NCBI RefSeq assembly: GCF_003818135.1
Contig: NZ_RPOH01000003.1
Location: forward strand, 62,001 to 126,000
DNA from: Buttiauxella warmboldiae
Lineage (GTDB): Bacteria; Pseudomonadota; Gammaproteobacteria; Enterobacterales; Enterobacteriaceae
Length of the DNA: 64,000 nt
Direction: 5' to 3'
Shown: positions 51,573 through 59,948 of the stretch, piece by piece
Layout: each line of letters starts with the position of its first letter
Numbering within the stretch: position 1 is the first letter of the stretch
Position numbers and translations under genes: made by a program
Notes under the pieces: model-generated
The model's input: only the letters and a program-made list of their open reading frames with translations
Database searches by the model: none
Told to the model about the DNA's origin: nothing

Positions 51573-52740
51573 TCCTTGCCTGAAAAGACTTCAGGATGAG
51601 GGCTATGAACTCGAAATTAGAGATGGTTTCCTTATGGTTCACTCAGTACCATATGTAAACTCCAATAAAGAGGTCCTGAAAGGGACCCTTATCACTAATC
51701 TTGTTTTAGTATCCCCCGATGTTGTTGGTAAACCTAATACACACCAAATGTATTTCAATGGGGAACATCCCTGCCACCCTGATGGAAGAATATTAACAGC
51801 CATTCAGCACACCACTCCAAATCAAACACTTGGGAATGGCATCATAGGGAATCATTGGTTTTCCAATAAACCACCGTCAGGTAGCTATGATGATTATTAT
51901 CATCAGATTACTAGTTACGTTAGGGTTATTGAGAGCCAAGCCAAAGCTATTGATGAAAATGTTTCAGCAAAAACATTTATTTCGCATTACCTTACTAATG
52001 ATGAAGACATTTTCACATATCAAGATACAGCTTCAGCTCGTATTGGAACTGTTCAGCTCAACAATCTAATTGCAAATCAGAAAATAGCTATTATCGGGTT
52101 GGGTGGAACTGGCTCTTATATTTTAGATATGATATCTAAGACCTGTGTAAGTGAAATACACTTATATGATAAAGACCAATTCCAACAACATAACTCATTT
52201 CGTGCTCCTGGTGCCGCATCGATAGATGACTTAGAAAAAAAACAAACAAAATGTGATTACTATTATCAAACGTATAGTAATCTGAGAAATGGAGTCATTC
52301 CTCATAATGAAATGCTGTCAGAAACTAACTTACATGAACTAATTAATTATGATTTTATCTTCATAAGCATAGACAGCGCCACTTCACGTAAGATGATCAC
52401 TGATTATCTATACCAACATAAAATCAGCTTTATTGATGTAGGTATGGGATTAAGTTTTACTGAAGACAAAAGCAGTATTTTCGGCACTTGTCGTTCTACA
52501 TTATATACAAAAGATATGGATGATACGCCTTTAAAATCACTGCCAACCATATCAAGAGATGATGAAGTATACAGATCAAATATTCAGTTGGTAGAATTAA
52601 ACTGCCTAAATGCAGCATTTGCTGTCATACAATGGAAAAAACTATTTGGTTTTTATTGTGACGACATGAGTTCGTATGAAATGACTTACAGTTTAGGGTT
52701 AAACAAAATAGCAAATAAGGTTATGGAGAGAGTAGAATGA
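51547..52740 (+). CDS. E1-like ThiF-family adenylyltransferase with an extra N-terminal domain
   Basis: A 397-residue E1-type enzyme. The adenylation domain starts at about residue 178 with the ATP loop IIGLGGTGSYIL (G184-S190), the acidic residue in HLYDKDQFQQHN, the arginine in SFRAPGAAS and the FISIDSATSR segment. There is no C-x-x-C zinc pair, so it is outside the ThiF/MoeB sulfur-transfer group. A candidate catalytic cysteine is in FGTCRSTLY. Residues 1-170 form a separate domain resembling DUF6791, with HPCHPDG and LGNGIIGNHWFSNKPPSG; this may be an E2-like unit, which is my inference. It overlaps both neighbours (26 and 4 bases). Confidence 0.85.
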   Translation: MSLKLINLNPCLKRLQDEGYELEIRDGFLMVHSVPYVNSNKEVLKGTLITNLVLVSPDVVGKPNTHQMYFNGEHPCHPDGRILTAIQHTTPNQTLGNGIIGNHWFSNKPPSGSYDDYYHQITSYVRVIESQAKAIDENVSAKTFISHYLTNDEDIFTYQDTASARIGTVQLNNLIANQKIAIIGLGGTGSYILDMISKTCVSEIHLYDKDQFQQHNSFRAPGAASIDDLEKKQTKCDYYYQTYSNLRNGVIPHNEMLSETNLHELINYDFIFISIDSATSRKMITDYLYQHKISFIDVGMGLSFTEDKSSIFGTCRSTLYTKDMDDTPLKSLPTISRDDEVYRSNIQLVELNCLNAAFAVIQWKKLFGFYCDDMSSYEMTYSLGLNKIANKVMERVE

Positions 52741-53183
52741 AAACTCTATCCATTACTTTTACTGAATTTATCCCCGAGAAATTAGAAGAAGGCATCCTGT
52801 ATGTTTCGATGCCATATTCTACGATAGCTCATCTATGTGCATGCGGATGTAAGAATGAGGTAATTACTCCACTTTCTCCACTTGATTGGAGTATGACTTA
52901 TAATGGAAAAGAAATTTCATTACATCCATCTATAGGAAATTGGCAATTCCCATGTAGATCTCACTATTGGATAAGAGGCAATAAAATTGTCTGGGCCGGA
53001 AATATGCACAACGATATAATAGAAAATAATCGTAGTGCAAACTTAGCATTAAAAATGAAGAAATCTGAAACAAATATTACTTCACATAATTATACTGAAA
53101 CCGGCATGAACGATAAACCTAAGCAAACCTCTTATTTCAATCAATTAATGAACACAATTAGAGAGTGGTTAGGATATAAGTAA
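52737..53183 (+). CDS. DUF6527 family protein of the ubiquitin-like operon
   Basis: A 148-residue protein matching DUF6527. Four cysteines (C34, C36, C38 in HLCACGCKNEV, and C73 in FPCRSHYWI) likely bind zinc, and S75-H76 next to the last cysteine followed by GNKIVWAG is the most conserved-looking part. The family sits with multi-ubiquitin and E1-like genes in prokaryotes and is thought to process or remove the modifier; I cannot show this from sequence. The C-terminal 50 residues are low complexity and probably disordered. The ATGA overlap with the E1 gene shows co-translation. Confidence 0.82.
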   Translation: MKTLSITFTEFIPEKLEEGILYVSMPYSTIAHLCACGCKNEVITPLSPLDWSMTYNGKEISLHPSIGNWQFPCRSHYWIRGNKIVWAGNMHNDIIENNRSANLALKMKKSETNITSHNYTETGMNDKPKQTSYFNQLMNTIREWLGYK

Positions 53184-53566
53184 AATCATTCTCAACCTTA
53201 TAAGCAGCGCTTTAACATATGAATTTGAATCCAAGGAGGAAAAGTACTCCCTATTTCAATTAACTCAATTAAAATATTCATATCCATTTTCTCATGAATA
53301 GTAATTTTCACTTCTCAGTTAGCAACAAAAATACTGGTTACCAAGGCTCTTGGTGCCGATTGCATCAAGAGGAGATAACCACCGTGATAAGCACAAGTAG
53401 TGCCGCTATGTTACCTCTTGCAAGGTAGAATTCTGGTAAGTTTAATTTGATTACTTTGCAACCGAGTATGAAATGATGCCCCTGTGAGAACATTTTTTTG
53501 ATAAGGTAATCCAATGAATCTATCTTTTACATACGCAGAGGAAAGCAGTTCATAGGCACTTTTAAA
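53184..53566. other. Right end of the island, no gene seen
   Basis: About 380 AT-rich bases between the ubiquitin-like operon and attR. No credible frame on either strand; a 93-codon minus-strand frame at 53411 merely reads through the tRNA remnant. I see no obvious terminator after the operon. Confidence 0.5.
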
Positions 53567-53620
53567 GGGATTGAAAATCCCCGTGTCCTTGGTTCGATTC
53601 CGAGTCCGGGCACCACTATT
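53567..53620. repeat. attR: partial tRNA-Phe 3' end
   Basis: Identical to attL over 54 bases. It holds tRNA positions 28-76 plus ACT-AT beyond, but no acceptor 5' strand or D-arm, so it is not a functional tRNA. It marks where the original chromosome resumes. Confidence 0.95.
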
Positions 53621-53624
53621 TAAA

Positions 53625-53650
53625 GAAACCAGCCTTAGGGCTGGTTTTTT
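53625..53650 (+). terminator. Original tRNA-Phe terminator
   Basis: AAACCAGCC, TTA loop, GGGCTGG and six T right after attR. It is presumably the ancestral terminator of the tRNA gene, displaced by the island. Confidence 0.88.
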
Positions 53651-53843
53651 GCTTTCTGGGGTTTCGGGCTTGCGTTCGATAATTCGTCGCATCCCTGCGA
53701 CTCACCCTAAGCGCATTTACTAACCATTATTTGTGGGAAATGGTGAACAGCGATATCCCCGTATAAGCAAGTTTGAGAGGGTTCTGGAGCTGTACTTTTA
53801 GCTCTGGTTATCCCGATGTTAAGGGATTGATGAATTCAGAAGC

Positions 53844-54200
53844 TCAGCTCTTCGCCGTATTCACCACCTGCCCAAACCCTTTCCCTTCAAGCTCGGCTTC
53901 CGGGGCGGCAAAGAAATCGATATTGAAATAAGTATCGTCGCTCAGCAGTTCAATGCGGTGCCAGTACTGCGGTGGGCTAACGCCAAAATGCCCCGCTTCG
54001 ATCACCACTTCTATTTCAGCAAGCGTGTCATTTTCATTTTTGAAGCCGATATATTTTACCGCCCCCGCCATCACCGACAGACGCCCATAGACATCTTTTT
54101 TAGTGTTGTGGTGAGTGAGCAAGGCTTTTGGAACCGACTCTTTATTCCAGAACGGAGTTGAACGAGTGTGTTTGTAATCTGCCGGAATGCGCTGTGCCAT
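53844..54200 (-). CDS. YeaR-like DUF1971 protein
   Basis: A 118-residue protein of the DUF1971 family, the length of E. coli YeaR (119). Shared blocks are HTRSTPFWNK, RLSVMAGAVKYIGF, the PPQYWHRIE loop with a histidine, and DDTYFNIDFFAAPEAELEG. These fit a small cupin-like beta barrel, and in E. coli yeaR responds to nitrate and nitric oxide through NarL and NsrR. A segment AGATACATTT on the minus strand near 54225 resembles half an NsrR site, but that is weak. No yoaG neighbour is present. It is the first chromosomal gene right of the island. Confidence 0.85.
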   Translation of the reverse strand: MAQRIPADYKHTRSTPFWNKESVPKALLTHHNTKKDVYGRLSVMAGAVKYIGFKNENDTLAEIEVVIEAGHFGVSPPQYWHRIELLSDDTYFNIDFFAAPEAELEGKGFGQVVNTAKS

Positions 54201-54452
54201 GGTATTCTCCAGAATTAAAATGTATCTGGTGTATATAGAGCAAGTTGCATGCCAAAACTATATCTACCTGTATTTAATGGTTTTTATAAACGGATGAAAT
54301 AATTAACATGTCATTATGACAATAATCATCAAGGTCAATTTGACTGCTAACTGTCAGATTGACTGCCACCAGCAATCGCGTACGTAAACACATCGAAACG
54401 GCTACTTAACAATAAACATTTTTAGAGGCTTACCTCGTCCCTGAGGCCTGAA

Positions 54453-55745
54453 TCATTTAACCGATTTAATCGGCACAATCAGACATGCCGATAACACCAC
54501 CATGGCAATAGCAAAAATAAACACCGCGCTGTAGCTCGTTGTGACGCTCAAAATAAACGCTCCGAGAGGAGTGACAATCATCTGTGGGCATTTATTGGCG
54601 ATATTCAACACGCCCATATCTTTCCCCGCATTGGCACCTTTTTCAGGTAGCACCTGGGTCATCAATGCCATATCTATCGACATATAGCAGCCGTAGCCCA
54701 GACCTATGACGCCCGCCATAATCAGCATTGATATTTCATTTTGCATAAATAATGGGAAAAGATATGCCGACGCCATAATTATTGAGGAGATAATAACAAA
54801 CGGCTTACGCAGCTGAAGTTTATCAGACAGATAACCCGAAACCACCGCCGATATAATTAGCATCACTAACTGGATGCTGGCCATCACCCCAATAATGACG
54901 TTGGAATCACTTTTCGACAGATTAATATAATCACGCAGAATATAAAGCTGATAATTGACGATCAGCTGGTAGCCCAAAAACATAACAAAGCGCCCGGCGA
55001 AGGCCCAGCCAAAATCAGGATATTTCGTTGGGCTTACCCAGAATTGAGTAAAGAACGTTTTCCAGCAAAATGGCTCCCGGGGCATACCTTCGCTACTTTG
55101 TTCACGATTAAATAAACAAGATGCCAGTGAAACAACAAAGATCCCAACGGCAAAGAAATAGAATCCAGCAGCTAAGTCGCGATTGGCTATCCAGCCGCCA
55201 AAAATAATGCCGAGCGTGCCACCGCCGGTCTGCGCTGCGCCAATAAATCCGGATGCCACACCACGTCGCCTCTCTTCAACTCGGTCAGGTAAAGAAGCGG
55301 AAAGCGGCCCCTGAGCCATATTGAGCGCAACGGCGGCAATCACCCAAAAGAGCGTCAAGCCAATGATAGTCGTTTGATGGGCCACCATAGCCAGCGCCAC
55401 CCCGCCAATAAATGTTCCGCCAACTATCCAGGGCGTCCGGCGGCCAAAGCGAGAGCGAGTCCGGTCCGAAAGAGCCCCTGCTAAGGGTTGGTCAAAGAAG
55501 GTAAATATCGACACCACCGTCATAATAACCGCCAGTACGGCAACTTTATCGCCACCGCTAGCCTCGGTTATTTGCTGCACTTGATTGGGTAAAAATACCG
55601 ATATCACCGCATTATAGAGCGCCAGCAAGAACATAAAATTAGTCGACAGCGAAATTAAAAAGCGAACGTATCTTTTTTTACTGCTGCCCTCGCCTGCTAC
55701 GGGATCATAAGTTTGCGGGGGCGATGGGGCGAATTTATCAGACAT
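54453..55745 (-). CDS. MFS transporter, sucrose-symporter (SLC45/GPH)-like
   Basis: A 430-residue transporter with twelve predicted membrane helices, starting at ATG 55745 (MSDKFAPSPPQTYDPVAGEG) behind a GGAG site. The loop 2-3 motif is LAGALSDRTRSRFGRRTPWI, typical of the SLC45/glycoside-proton symporter branch of MFS, and the central loop DRVEERRRGVASGFIGAAQ is characteristic. The substrate is unknown; a sugar or glycoside is likely given its divergence from an aldo-keto reductase and closeness to fucose genes. The frame extends 30 codons upstream but without a ribosome binding site. Confidence 0.85.
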   Translation of the reverse strand: MSDKFAPSPPQTYDPVAGEGSSKKRYVRFLISLSTNFMFLLALYNAVISVFLPNQVQQITEASGGDKVAVLAVIMTVVSIFTFFDQPLAGALSDRTRSRFGRRTPWIVGGTFIGGVALAMVAHQTTIIGLTLFWVIAAVALNMAQGPLSASLPDRVEERRRGVASGFIGAAQTGGGTLGIIFGGWIANRDLAAGFYFFAVGIFVVSLASCLFNREQSSEGMPREPFCWKTFFTQFWVSPTKYPDFGWAFAGRFVMFLGYQLIVNYQLYILRDYINLSKSDSNVIIGVMASIQLVMLIISAVVSGYLSDKLQLRKPFVIISSIIMASAYLFPLFMQNEISMLIMAGVIGLGYGCYMSIDMALMTQVLPEKGANAGKDMGVLNIANKCPQMIVTPLGAFILSVTTSYSAVFIFAIAMVVLSACLIVPIKSVK

Positions 55746-56172
55746 ATTACTCTCCTCTCTGCGCGTTATTTTCCGTATGGCCCTTATGTCAAAATCAAAA
55801 AAGAGTTCCGGCGATAACGTTACTGTAAAGCGCATTGATGGATAGCGTGATGGTTATAATTCCCCACGGCATGGACAAAATTCTCAAGTCAATAAACTTG
55901 TGAGAGGTGTCAAATACCAGAAAATACCCCCCTCTCGCTGCCTCCAATAAGTTTCACCGTACCATGCGTTGCTTAATCGGATAGCTGCATTTTTCATAGC
56001 CTGTAACTAACAAAAGATAGCAACGGTCAGCAAGCAGTAGTGGGATAGCCAGAGCGCCATCACGCCGCCAGAGTGTGATCTACCCTGAGCCTTGGGGTTT
56101 ATGGCATTGCTGTTATCGCCCGGCGCGCTAAAATAGAAACAACGTTTCAAAACACAACTATAAGGAAACATC
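55746..56172. promoter_or_regulatory. Divergent intergenic region, MFS transporter and yghZ
   Basis: About 430 bases. At 55883-55904 is an inverted repeat CTCAAGT-CAATAA-ACTTGTGAG (imperfect). A TAAAAT box lies at about 56128-56133 before the yghZ ATG. No gene is present. Confidence 0.45.
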
Positions 56173-57213
56173 ATGCCGTACCAGGCTTCCCCTTCCCGTT
56201 ACGAAACCATGCAATACCGCCGTTGTGGGCAAAGCGGCCTGAAACTCCCTGCGCTTTCGCTTGGCCTGTGGCATAGTTTCGGCGATGTGAATACGCTGGA
56301 TTCGCAGCGTGCGCTGCTGCAAAAAGCCTTTGATTCAGGCATCACCCATTTTGATTTAGCCAACAACTACGGCCCACCGCCAGGATCGGCAGAAGAGAAC
56401 TTTGGCCGTTTGCTGCGTGAAGATTTTGCCCCCTATCGCGATGAGCTGATCGTCTCTACTAAAGCGGGCTATGACATGTGGCAGGGCCCTTACGGCTCCG
56501 GCGGCTCGCGTAAATATCTGTTGGCCAGTCTGGATCAGAGCCTCAGGCGCATGGGACTTGAGTATGTCGATATCTTCTATTCACACCGCGTCGATGAAAG
56601 CACGCCCATGGAAGAGACCGCAGACGCCCTTGCTCACGCGGTACAAAGCGGCAAAGCCTTGTACGTCGGCATCTCATCCTATTCTCCGCAACGCACGCAG
56701 CAGATGGCTGACCTGCTGCGCGCATGGAAAATCCCGCTGCTTATCCACCAGCCGTCCTACAACCTTTTAAACCGCTGGGTGGATAAGAGCGGTTTGCTTG
56801 ATACGCTTGAGCAAAACGGTACAGGCTGCATCGCCTTTACTCCGCTGGCACAAGGTTTGTTAACCGGTAAATATCTGAACGGTATTCCTGACGGCTCGCG
56901 CATGCATATTGAAGGGAAAAGGGCGCGTGGCCTCACGGAAAATATGCTGTCGGAAGCTAATCTCAATAGCCTGCGTTTGCTCAATGAAATGGCGCAACAG
57001 CGCGGCCAGACCATGGCGCAGATGGCGCTAAGCTGGCTGCTTAAAGATAACCGGGTGACATCGGTTCTGATTGGCGCCAGCCGTACCGAGCAGTTAGAGG
57101 AGAATGTGAAAGCGCTGGAGAATTTGCACTTTAGCGCGGAGGAGTTAGCCGCTATCGATCGGCATGTCGCTGACGGGCAATTAAATCTTTGGCAGGCATC
57201 GTCAGATAAATAA
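56173..57213 (+). CDS. yghZ: L-glyceraldehyde 3-phosphate reductase YghZ (aldo-keto reductase)
   Basis: An NADPH-dependent aldo-keto reductase of 346 residues, equal to E. coli YghZ. The catalytic tetrad is visible: D in ITHFDLANNYGPPPGSAEEN, Y in that same segment, K in VSTKAGYDMW and H in FYSHRVDEST. The cofactor end IGASRTEQLEENVKAL is intact. The enzyme is known to reduce L-glyceraldehyde 3-phosphate and methylglyoxal. Here it lies convergent with the fuc operon, so a role on L-lactaldehyde from fucose is possible but unproven. Confidence 0.95.
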   Translation: MPYQASPSRYETMQYRRCGQSGLKLPALSLGLWHSFGDVNTLDSQRALLQKAFDSGITHFDLANNYGPPPGSAEENFGRLLREDFAPYRDELIVSTKAGYDMWQGPYGSGGSRKYLLASLDQSLRRMGLEYVDIFYSHRVDESTPMEETADALAHAVQSGKALYVGISSYSPQRTQQMADLLRAWKIPLLIHQPSYNLLNRWVDKSGLLDTLEQNGTGCIAFTPLAQGLLTGKYLNGIPDGSRMHIEGKRARGLTENMLSEANLNSLRLLNEMAQQRGQTMAQMALSWLLKDNRVTSVLIGASRTEQLEENVKALENLHFSAEELAAIDRHVADGQLNLWQASSDK

Positions 57214-57216
57214 TCG

Positions 57217-57248
57217 AAAGCTTCGCTGATACTTTCAGCGAAGCTTTT
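57217..57248. terminator. Bidirectional terminator between yghZ and fucR
   Basis: AAAGCTTCGCTGA, five-base loop, TCAGCGAAGCTTT: a perfect 13-bp stem with T-rich tails on both sides. It separates the convergent genes. Confidence 0.92.
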
Positions 57249-57255
57249 AATAATA

Positions 57256-57996
57256 TTAAGCTGTGGGTTCTGCGGTAGCGCAAAACGGTTTTGTATCGCA
57301 TTCCGTAATAATTTCAGTTACATCAGTCCGCTCGCCAATCCGCACTTCACTGACGCGATCAAATTTGCTTTTATCGATAAGCAGCAAAGACTGTGCCGCT
57401 CGCTTGAGCAACACCGTTTTATATTCAGCATTCCAGCTGCGTGTATCCCATAGCGTCCCGGAACTGTCCACGCCCTCACAGGAAAACAGGAACAGGTCGA
57501 TATCCAGGTTTTTCAGCCCGGCGGCCAATGGCGCATTGATATAGCAGGCATATTTTCGCTGAAGTAGCCCACCGCTGCTAATCAACTCGATGTGCTCACG
57601 TTTGGCCAACGCCTGGCAAACCCGTTCGCTGTTGGTAAAAACGGTGAGCGCAATATCAGGAAGCAAACGGGCCAGATACCAGCAGGTTGAGCTGGCATCC
57701 AGCGCAATCACCATCCCCGGCACAATCCAGGCAAGCGCGCGATGGGCAATTTCCGCTTTGCTATTCAGGTGGCTTTTCAGGCGCAAATCGAAAGGATCGC
57801 CACTTTCATCAGCACCGCGGTTAATGCTTTTCGCACGCCCGTGCTGGCGCATGATTTTTCCCTGCTTTTGCAGCAAACGCAGATCGCGCCGCACCGTTTC
57901 CTGGCTCACCTCCAGGCAGTGAGCCAGCTGTTGGGTGGTCAAATTGCTGTACTGCTCAACCAGTTGCACCAGCTGCTGATGGCGTACGGTTTTCAT
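57256..57996 (-). CDS. fucR: L-fucose operon regulator FucR (DeoR family)
   Basis: A 246-residue DeoR-type regulator that in E. coli is activated by L-fuculose 1-phosphate and turns on the fuc genes. Starting at ATG 57996 (MKTVRHQQLVQLVEQYSNLT) the N-terminal winged helix has VSQETVRRDLRLLQKQGKIM RQHGRAK. The effector domain is recognisable by GMVIALDASSTCWYLARLLP, LISSGGLLQRKYACYINAPL and LLIDKSKFDRVSEVRIG, all shared with E. coli FucR. It is the last gene of the operon, 28 bases after fucU, as in E. coli. Confidence 0.93.
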   Translation of the reverse strand: MKTVRHQQLVQLVEQYSNLTTQQLAHCLEVSQETVRRDLRLLQKQGKIMRQHGRAKSINRGADESGDPFDLRLKSHLNSKAEIAHRALAWIVPGMVIALDASSTCWYLARLLPDIALTVFTNSERVCQALAKREHIELISSGGLLQRKYACYINAPLAAGLKNLDIDLFLFSCEGVDSSGTLWDTRSWNAEYKTVLLKRAAQSLLLIDKSKFDRVSEVRIGERTDVTEIITECDTKPFCATAEPTA

Positions 57997-58024
57997 AGTG
58001 GCATCTCCCGGCAATGCCCGGATA

Positions 58025-58447
58025 TTAGGGGGTGACGCCCTTCTTTAACAAGATGTTGCCGTACTTCGCCCGTTCCCCTGTGATGACGATCGCAAAGGCA
58101 TGCCGAGCGCGTTCATAAAACGCATAACGATCTATGCGCTCAATCGCAGGACCAGGCTCACCGTTGAACAGAGCCTGGCGGTAACGCAGCTCAACCCGGC
58201 TATCAAGTCCATCTCCCATAACCGGTGCCATCATCACCAGCGGCGGCGCATAGCTGTCCAACTCAAAAAGCGGGATCGTTGCCGCCAGTAAATCACTCAC
58301 CAGCACACCGTCCGCGCGTATCACCTGTGGGCCGATACTGTGCGCGGGAAAATGCGCATCGGCGAAGATAATTTCATCCCCATGCCCCATTTCAGCGAGC
58401 ACCTTTAATAGCTCGGGGGAGATAAGCGGCGAGATATTTTTCAGCAT
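58025..58447 (-). CDS. fucU: L-fucose mutarotase FucU
   Basis: FucU interconverts the alpha and beta anomers of L-fucose. From ATG 58447 ([20 protein letters not shown]) it has 140 residues as in E. coli. The active-site region [19 protein letters not shown] with its histidines, and the C-terminal [20 protein letters not shown], are standard of the RbsD/FucU fold. It starts one base after the fucK stop; the longer frame upstream lies in fucK. Confidence 0.95.
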   Translation of the reverse strand: MLKNISPLISPELLKVLAEMGHGDEIIFADAHFPAHSIGPQVIRADGVLVSDLLAATIPLFELDSYAPPLVMMAPVMGDGLDSRVELRYRQALFNGEPGPAIERIDRYAFYERARHAFAIVITGERAKYGNILLKKGVTP

Positions 58448-58448
58448 G

Positions 58449-59894
58449 TCACACTCCTTTTTCCACCATATTGCGATAAGCCTCGCATTGTTCGCCAGGG
58501 TAAAAATAACGGTACTGATAATCGACCCGATCCCGCGCCTGCTCAGGGGAGCTAAACGCGCCGCAACCAGACCAGGCAAACATCGCCGCTCCCAGCACCG
58601 TGGTTTCAGCATCGGCCAGCACTTTGACCGGCAGGTCGAGAATATCGGCTTTTATCTGGTTCCACAGCGCGTTACGGCTGCCGCCCCCCACCAGCAGCAG
58701 CTCTTGCGCCTGAAAACCGCCGATAGATTGCAGAACCTGCAAATTATCCCGTAACTGCCAGCTGAGGCTTTCCAGCGCCGCACGATAAAAATGCCCACGT
58801 GTTGTTGCCAGCGTCGCTCCCGTCCAGCCTGCATGTGACGGGCGTGCCATTAATCCGCAATTCATCCGCAACCCTTCGCACCCCGGCTCAACCTCCTGCG
58901 CTGCCGCAATCATCTGCTGATAAACCGGCCCGGGTTCAACATCCTGCCAGTGAAGCTTACGCACCCACTCCAGCACGCCGGAAGCGAGCCACTGTAAGCC
59001 CGGATTATATAAACCCGGCAAACTATCCAGTTCACAGGTTGAGCCTGCATAACGCGGCAACAGCGCGGTATTAACCGTCTGGCTGCGCGCCATTAAGATT
59101 TCCCAGGTTCCGGAAGAAAGCACCGGCTGCGCAAGCCCGACACCCGAGCCAAACAGCGCAAACTGCGTATCGTGGCCCGCTGAAATGACCGGTATGCCCG
59201 GCGTCAGCCCTAACTGCGAGGCCATTTCGGGCAGCAAGGTGCCGATCGCCTCGCCGGGTATCACCTGGCGCGGGAATAACCGTTCAGGTAAACCCACCGC
59301 CTGCAAAATGGTGCTGCTAAAGCAGGCTCTATGGATATCCAGCATCTGGCTGGTGCCCGCCATGGTGCGGTCGGTAGTCAGCTCGCCAGTCAGGCGCTGG
59401 TTAATTAAAGAGGAAATAAACAGCCACGCCCCGGCGCGCTCAATCAGTTCTGGATACTGCCGTTTAAGCCACAACAATTTATAGAGCGTGTTAAAGCTGA
59501 ACTGGCCGACGCCCGACAGCGTTTGTAAATCCTGCGGCGAAATCAGGCGGTTAATCGCCGCCATGGTTTGTACGGTGCGCGGGCATTTCCAGCTAATAAT
59601 CGGGTACAGTAATTCACCGCGCTCGTCGGTTAGCGCCCCGTCTACGCCAAAAGTGGTCACGGTCAGGGCTCGAATTTCCCAGCCGCTCAGCTGCCCCACA
59701 ACCTGCCGGCAACAATGCTGCAGACGCTGGAGAATAGCGTCGAGGGACCAGTCGTACCAATGCGGGTTTTCCGCTGATAGCTGGCTTTCGTTGGCAACGG
59801 CGGCCTGCGCGACGATTTTCCCGCCGCGATCCACCGCCATCGCCCGCACATTCGTTGCCCCACAATCCAGTACCAACACGGCTTCTTGCATCAT
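58449..59894 (-). CDS. fucK: L-fuculokinase FucK
   Basis: FucK phosphorylates L-fuculose to L-fuculose 1-phosphate, using ATP. It has 481 residues (482 in E. coli). FGGY-kinase landmarks are the phosphate loop [18 protein letters not shown], the catalytic-base region [28 protein letters not shown] and the C-terminal [26 protein letters not shown] site is six bases before the first of two ATG codons. It lies 54 bases after fucI and one before fucU. Confidence 0.95.
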   Translation of the reverse strand: MMQEAVLVLDCGATNVRAMAVDRGGKIVAQAAVANESQLSAENPHWYDWSLDAILQRLQHCCRQVVGQLSGWEIRALTVTTFGVDGALTDERGELLYPIISWKCPRTVQTMAAINRLISPQDLQTLSGVGQFSFNTLYKLLWLKRQYPELIERAGAWLFISSLINQRLTGELTTDRTMAGTSQMLDIHRACFSSTILQAVGLPERLFPRQVIPGEAIGTLLPEMASQLGLTPGIPVISAGHDTQFALFGSGVGLAQPVLSSGTWEILMARSQTVNTALLPRYAGSTCELDSLPGLYNPGLQWLASGVLEWVRKLHWQDVEPGPVYQQMIAAAQEVEPGCEGLRMNCGLMARPSHAGWTGATLATTRGHFYRAALESLSWQLRDNLQVLQSIGGFQAQELLLVGGGSRNALWNQIKADILDLPVKVLADAETTVLGAAMFAWSGCGAFSSPEQARDRVDYQYRYFYPGEQCEAYRNMVEKGV

Positions 59895-59948
59895 CGATGC
59901 CTCCTGCTTTTCAAGGTCGCCATTGGCAAAATGGCGGCACTGGCGTGT

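Larger units (their letters stand above)
35506..53620. mobile_element. Composite genomic island integrated in tRNA-Phe
   Basis: About 18.1 kb bounded by identical 54-bp repeats of the tRNA-Phe 3' half. It encodes two tyrosine recombinases, a DUF927 helicase, small accessory proteins, regulators and a ubiquitin-like operon, and contains decayed IS6- and IS30-family fragments. Base composition changes sharply: AT-rich arms (36.4-38.7 kb and 49.0-53.2 kb) flank a GC-richer core (39.2-48.9 kb), which suggests assembly from separate acquisitions. No conjugation genes are visible, so transfer would need a helper if it is mobile at all. Confidence 0.93.

Noticed and set aside
53567..53620. Second tRNA-Phe gene
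   Set aside because: Only positions 28-76 are present; the acceptor 5' strand and D-arm are missing, so it is an attachment repeat.
53411..53692. 93-codon minus-strand frame across attR
   Set aside because: It reads through the tRNA remnant and its terminator; a similar frame appears opposite the true tRNA, so it is an artefact of the repeat.
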